DNA of 64,000 nt from Desulfobacula sp964636495. Its GTDB lineage: Bacteria; Desulfobacterota; Desulfobacteria; Desulfobacterales; Desulfobacteraceae. Positions within the stretch are counted from its first letter, which is position 1; every line of letters starts with the position of its first letter. Made by a program: the position numbers and the translations under genes. This document shows, one piece after another, positions 63,705-64,000 of the stretch. The DNA lies in the NCBI GenBank assembly GCA_964636495.1, contig CAZWSL010000006.1:62001-126000 (forward strand). Direction: 5' to 3'. Below the pieces are notes generated by a model. It made no database searches. It worked only from the letters and a program-made list of their open reading frames with translations, and was not told where the DNA came from.

Positions 63705-64000
63705 AAATAAGCGCTTCTCATCTGTTTGATTGTATAATGTGATCCTTTTTGCATAATACTCTCTTTTTCCGGATTGACGCGGAATATGAAAATGATGATC
63801 CTCTAAATATGCAATCTGTTCTTTTGGTTGTAATTTTCATCTTCCCAGCATCATAACAGATTAAGCATGATAAAAGAATCTTAGATCATTTCCTGTCACT
63901 CCTGAAAAGTTGACAGGAGCCAGTTGTTATCCATCTCTCATCTGTCGGGAGGATGATAGTATCTTATTATACCCTCATTTCCAAAAAAATAACATGACCG
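63705..64000. other. Non-coding upstream region of the sensor operon
   Basis: No gene is evident in these 296 bases up to the window edge. It contains a perfect 8-bp inverted repeat, TCCTGTCA (63891-63898) with TGACAGGA (63911-63918), which could be a terminator stem of a gene beyond the window or an operator. Confidence 0.35.

Noticed and set aside
1..64000. CRISPR arrays, rRNA genes, prophage or intact insertion sequences
   Set aside because: No regularly spaced repeats, rRNA-like sequence, phage structural genes or transposase frames were found when reading both strands.

Overview
The window reads as a chromosomal segment of a strictly anaerobic Desulfobacterota bacterium, most likely Desulfobacterales. 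This is inferred from gene content, not from a marker-gene search. The supporting signs are a low-to-moderate GC composition by eye, paired acyl-CoA synthetases beside an acetate-type sodium symporter, a LUD-domain protein, several small 4Fe-4S/NIL ferredoxins, an FmdE-like protein, and housekeeping blocks (recO-GHMP kinase-glyQS, guaB-dnaE, DUF4911-miaB-map) of a kind I associate with that group. Almost all of the window is protein coding.

Layout. 0-1 kb: the 3' part of an M48 metallopeptidase with a TPR tail. 1-11.4 kb: a short-chain fatty acid (acetate/propionate) uptake and activation locus. On the minus strand lie acs, a prpE-like ligase, a membrane HAMP-PAS-DEDDh exonuclease and a cNMP/CBS/DUF294 protein; divergently on the plus strand lie a DUF4212 protein and a sodium:solute symporter. 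11.6-12.9 kb: a LUD protein followed by a DUF166-like gene that is read through an in-frame UGA. A hairpin matching the bacterial SECIS consensus sits just downstream of that UGA, so I interpret the gene as a selenoprotein; it is the most notable feature of the window. 12.9-19.1 kb: a DNA polymerase IV fused to acylphosphatase (minus strand), then a peptide ABC transporter with a binding protein and two ATPases but no permeases, with a cold-shock gene between the ATPases. 19.3-34.7 kb: two SurA-like periplasmic proteins, recO, a GHMP kinase, glyQS, a small conserved gene, ligA, guaB, dnaE and a TerB/DnaJ protein. 34.7-38.7 kb (minus): an Fe-S protein, mtaB, mnmA and a NIL ferredoxin. 38.9-48.3 kb: an acyltransferase-hydrolase fusion, tex, an MBL-fold hydrolase, an FmdE-like protein, DUF4911-miaB-map and a decayed plsC. 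48.3-55.7 kb (minus): ribF-def-fmt-rsmB-rpe, an MFS transporter and a cobalamin-binding radical SAM protein.

55.8-60.2 kb: two tRNA-Leu genes with a clear promoter and terminator, followed by a patch that looks accessory and partly decayed: a DUF3795 protein, a sigma factor, an HU-family protein, a FosX-like remnant and a 5'-truncated TPR gene. 60.2-63.7 kb (minus): a three-gene signalling operon made of a PilJ-type/PAS membrane sensor, a V4R-domain protein and a SpoIIE-type phosphatase, with no histidine kinase. I saw no CRISPR array, rRNA or intact mobile element.
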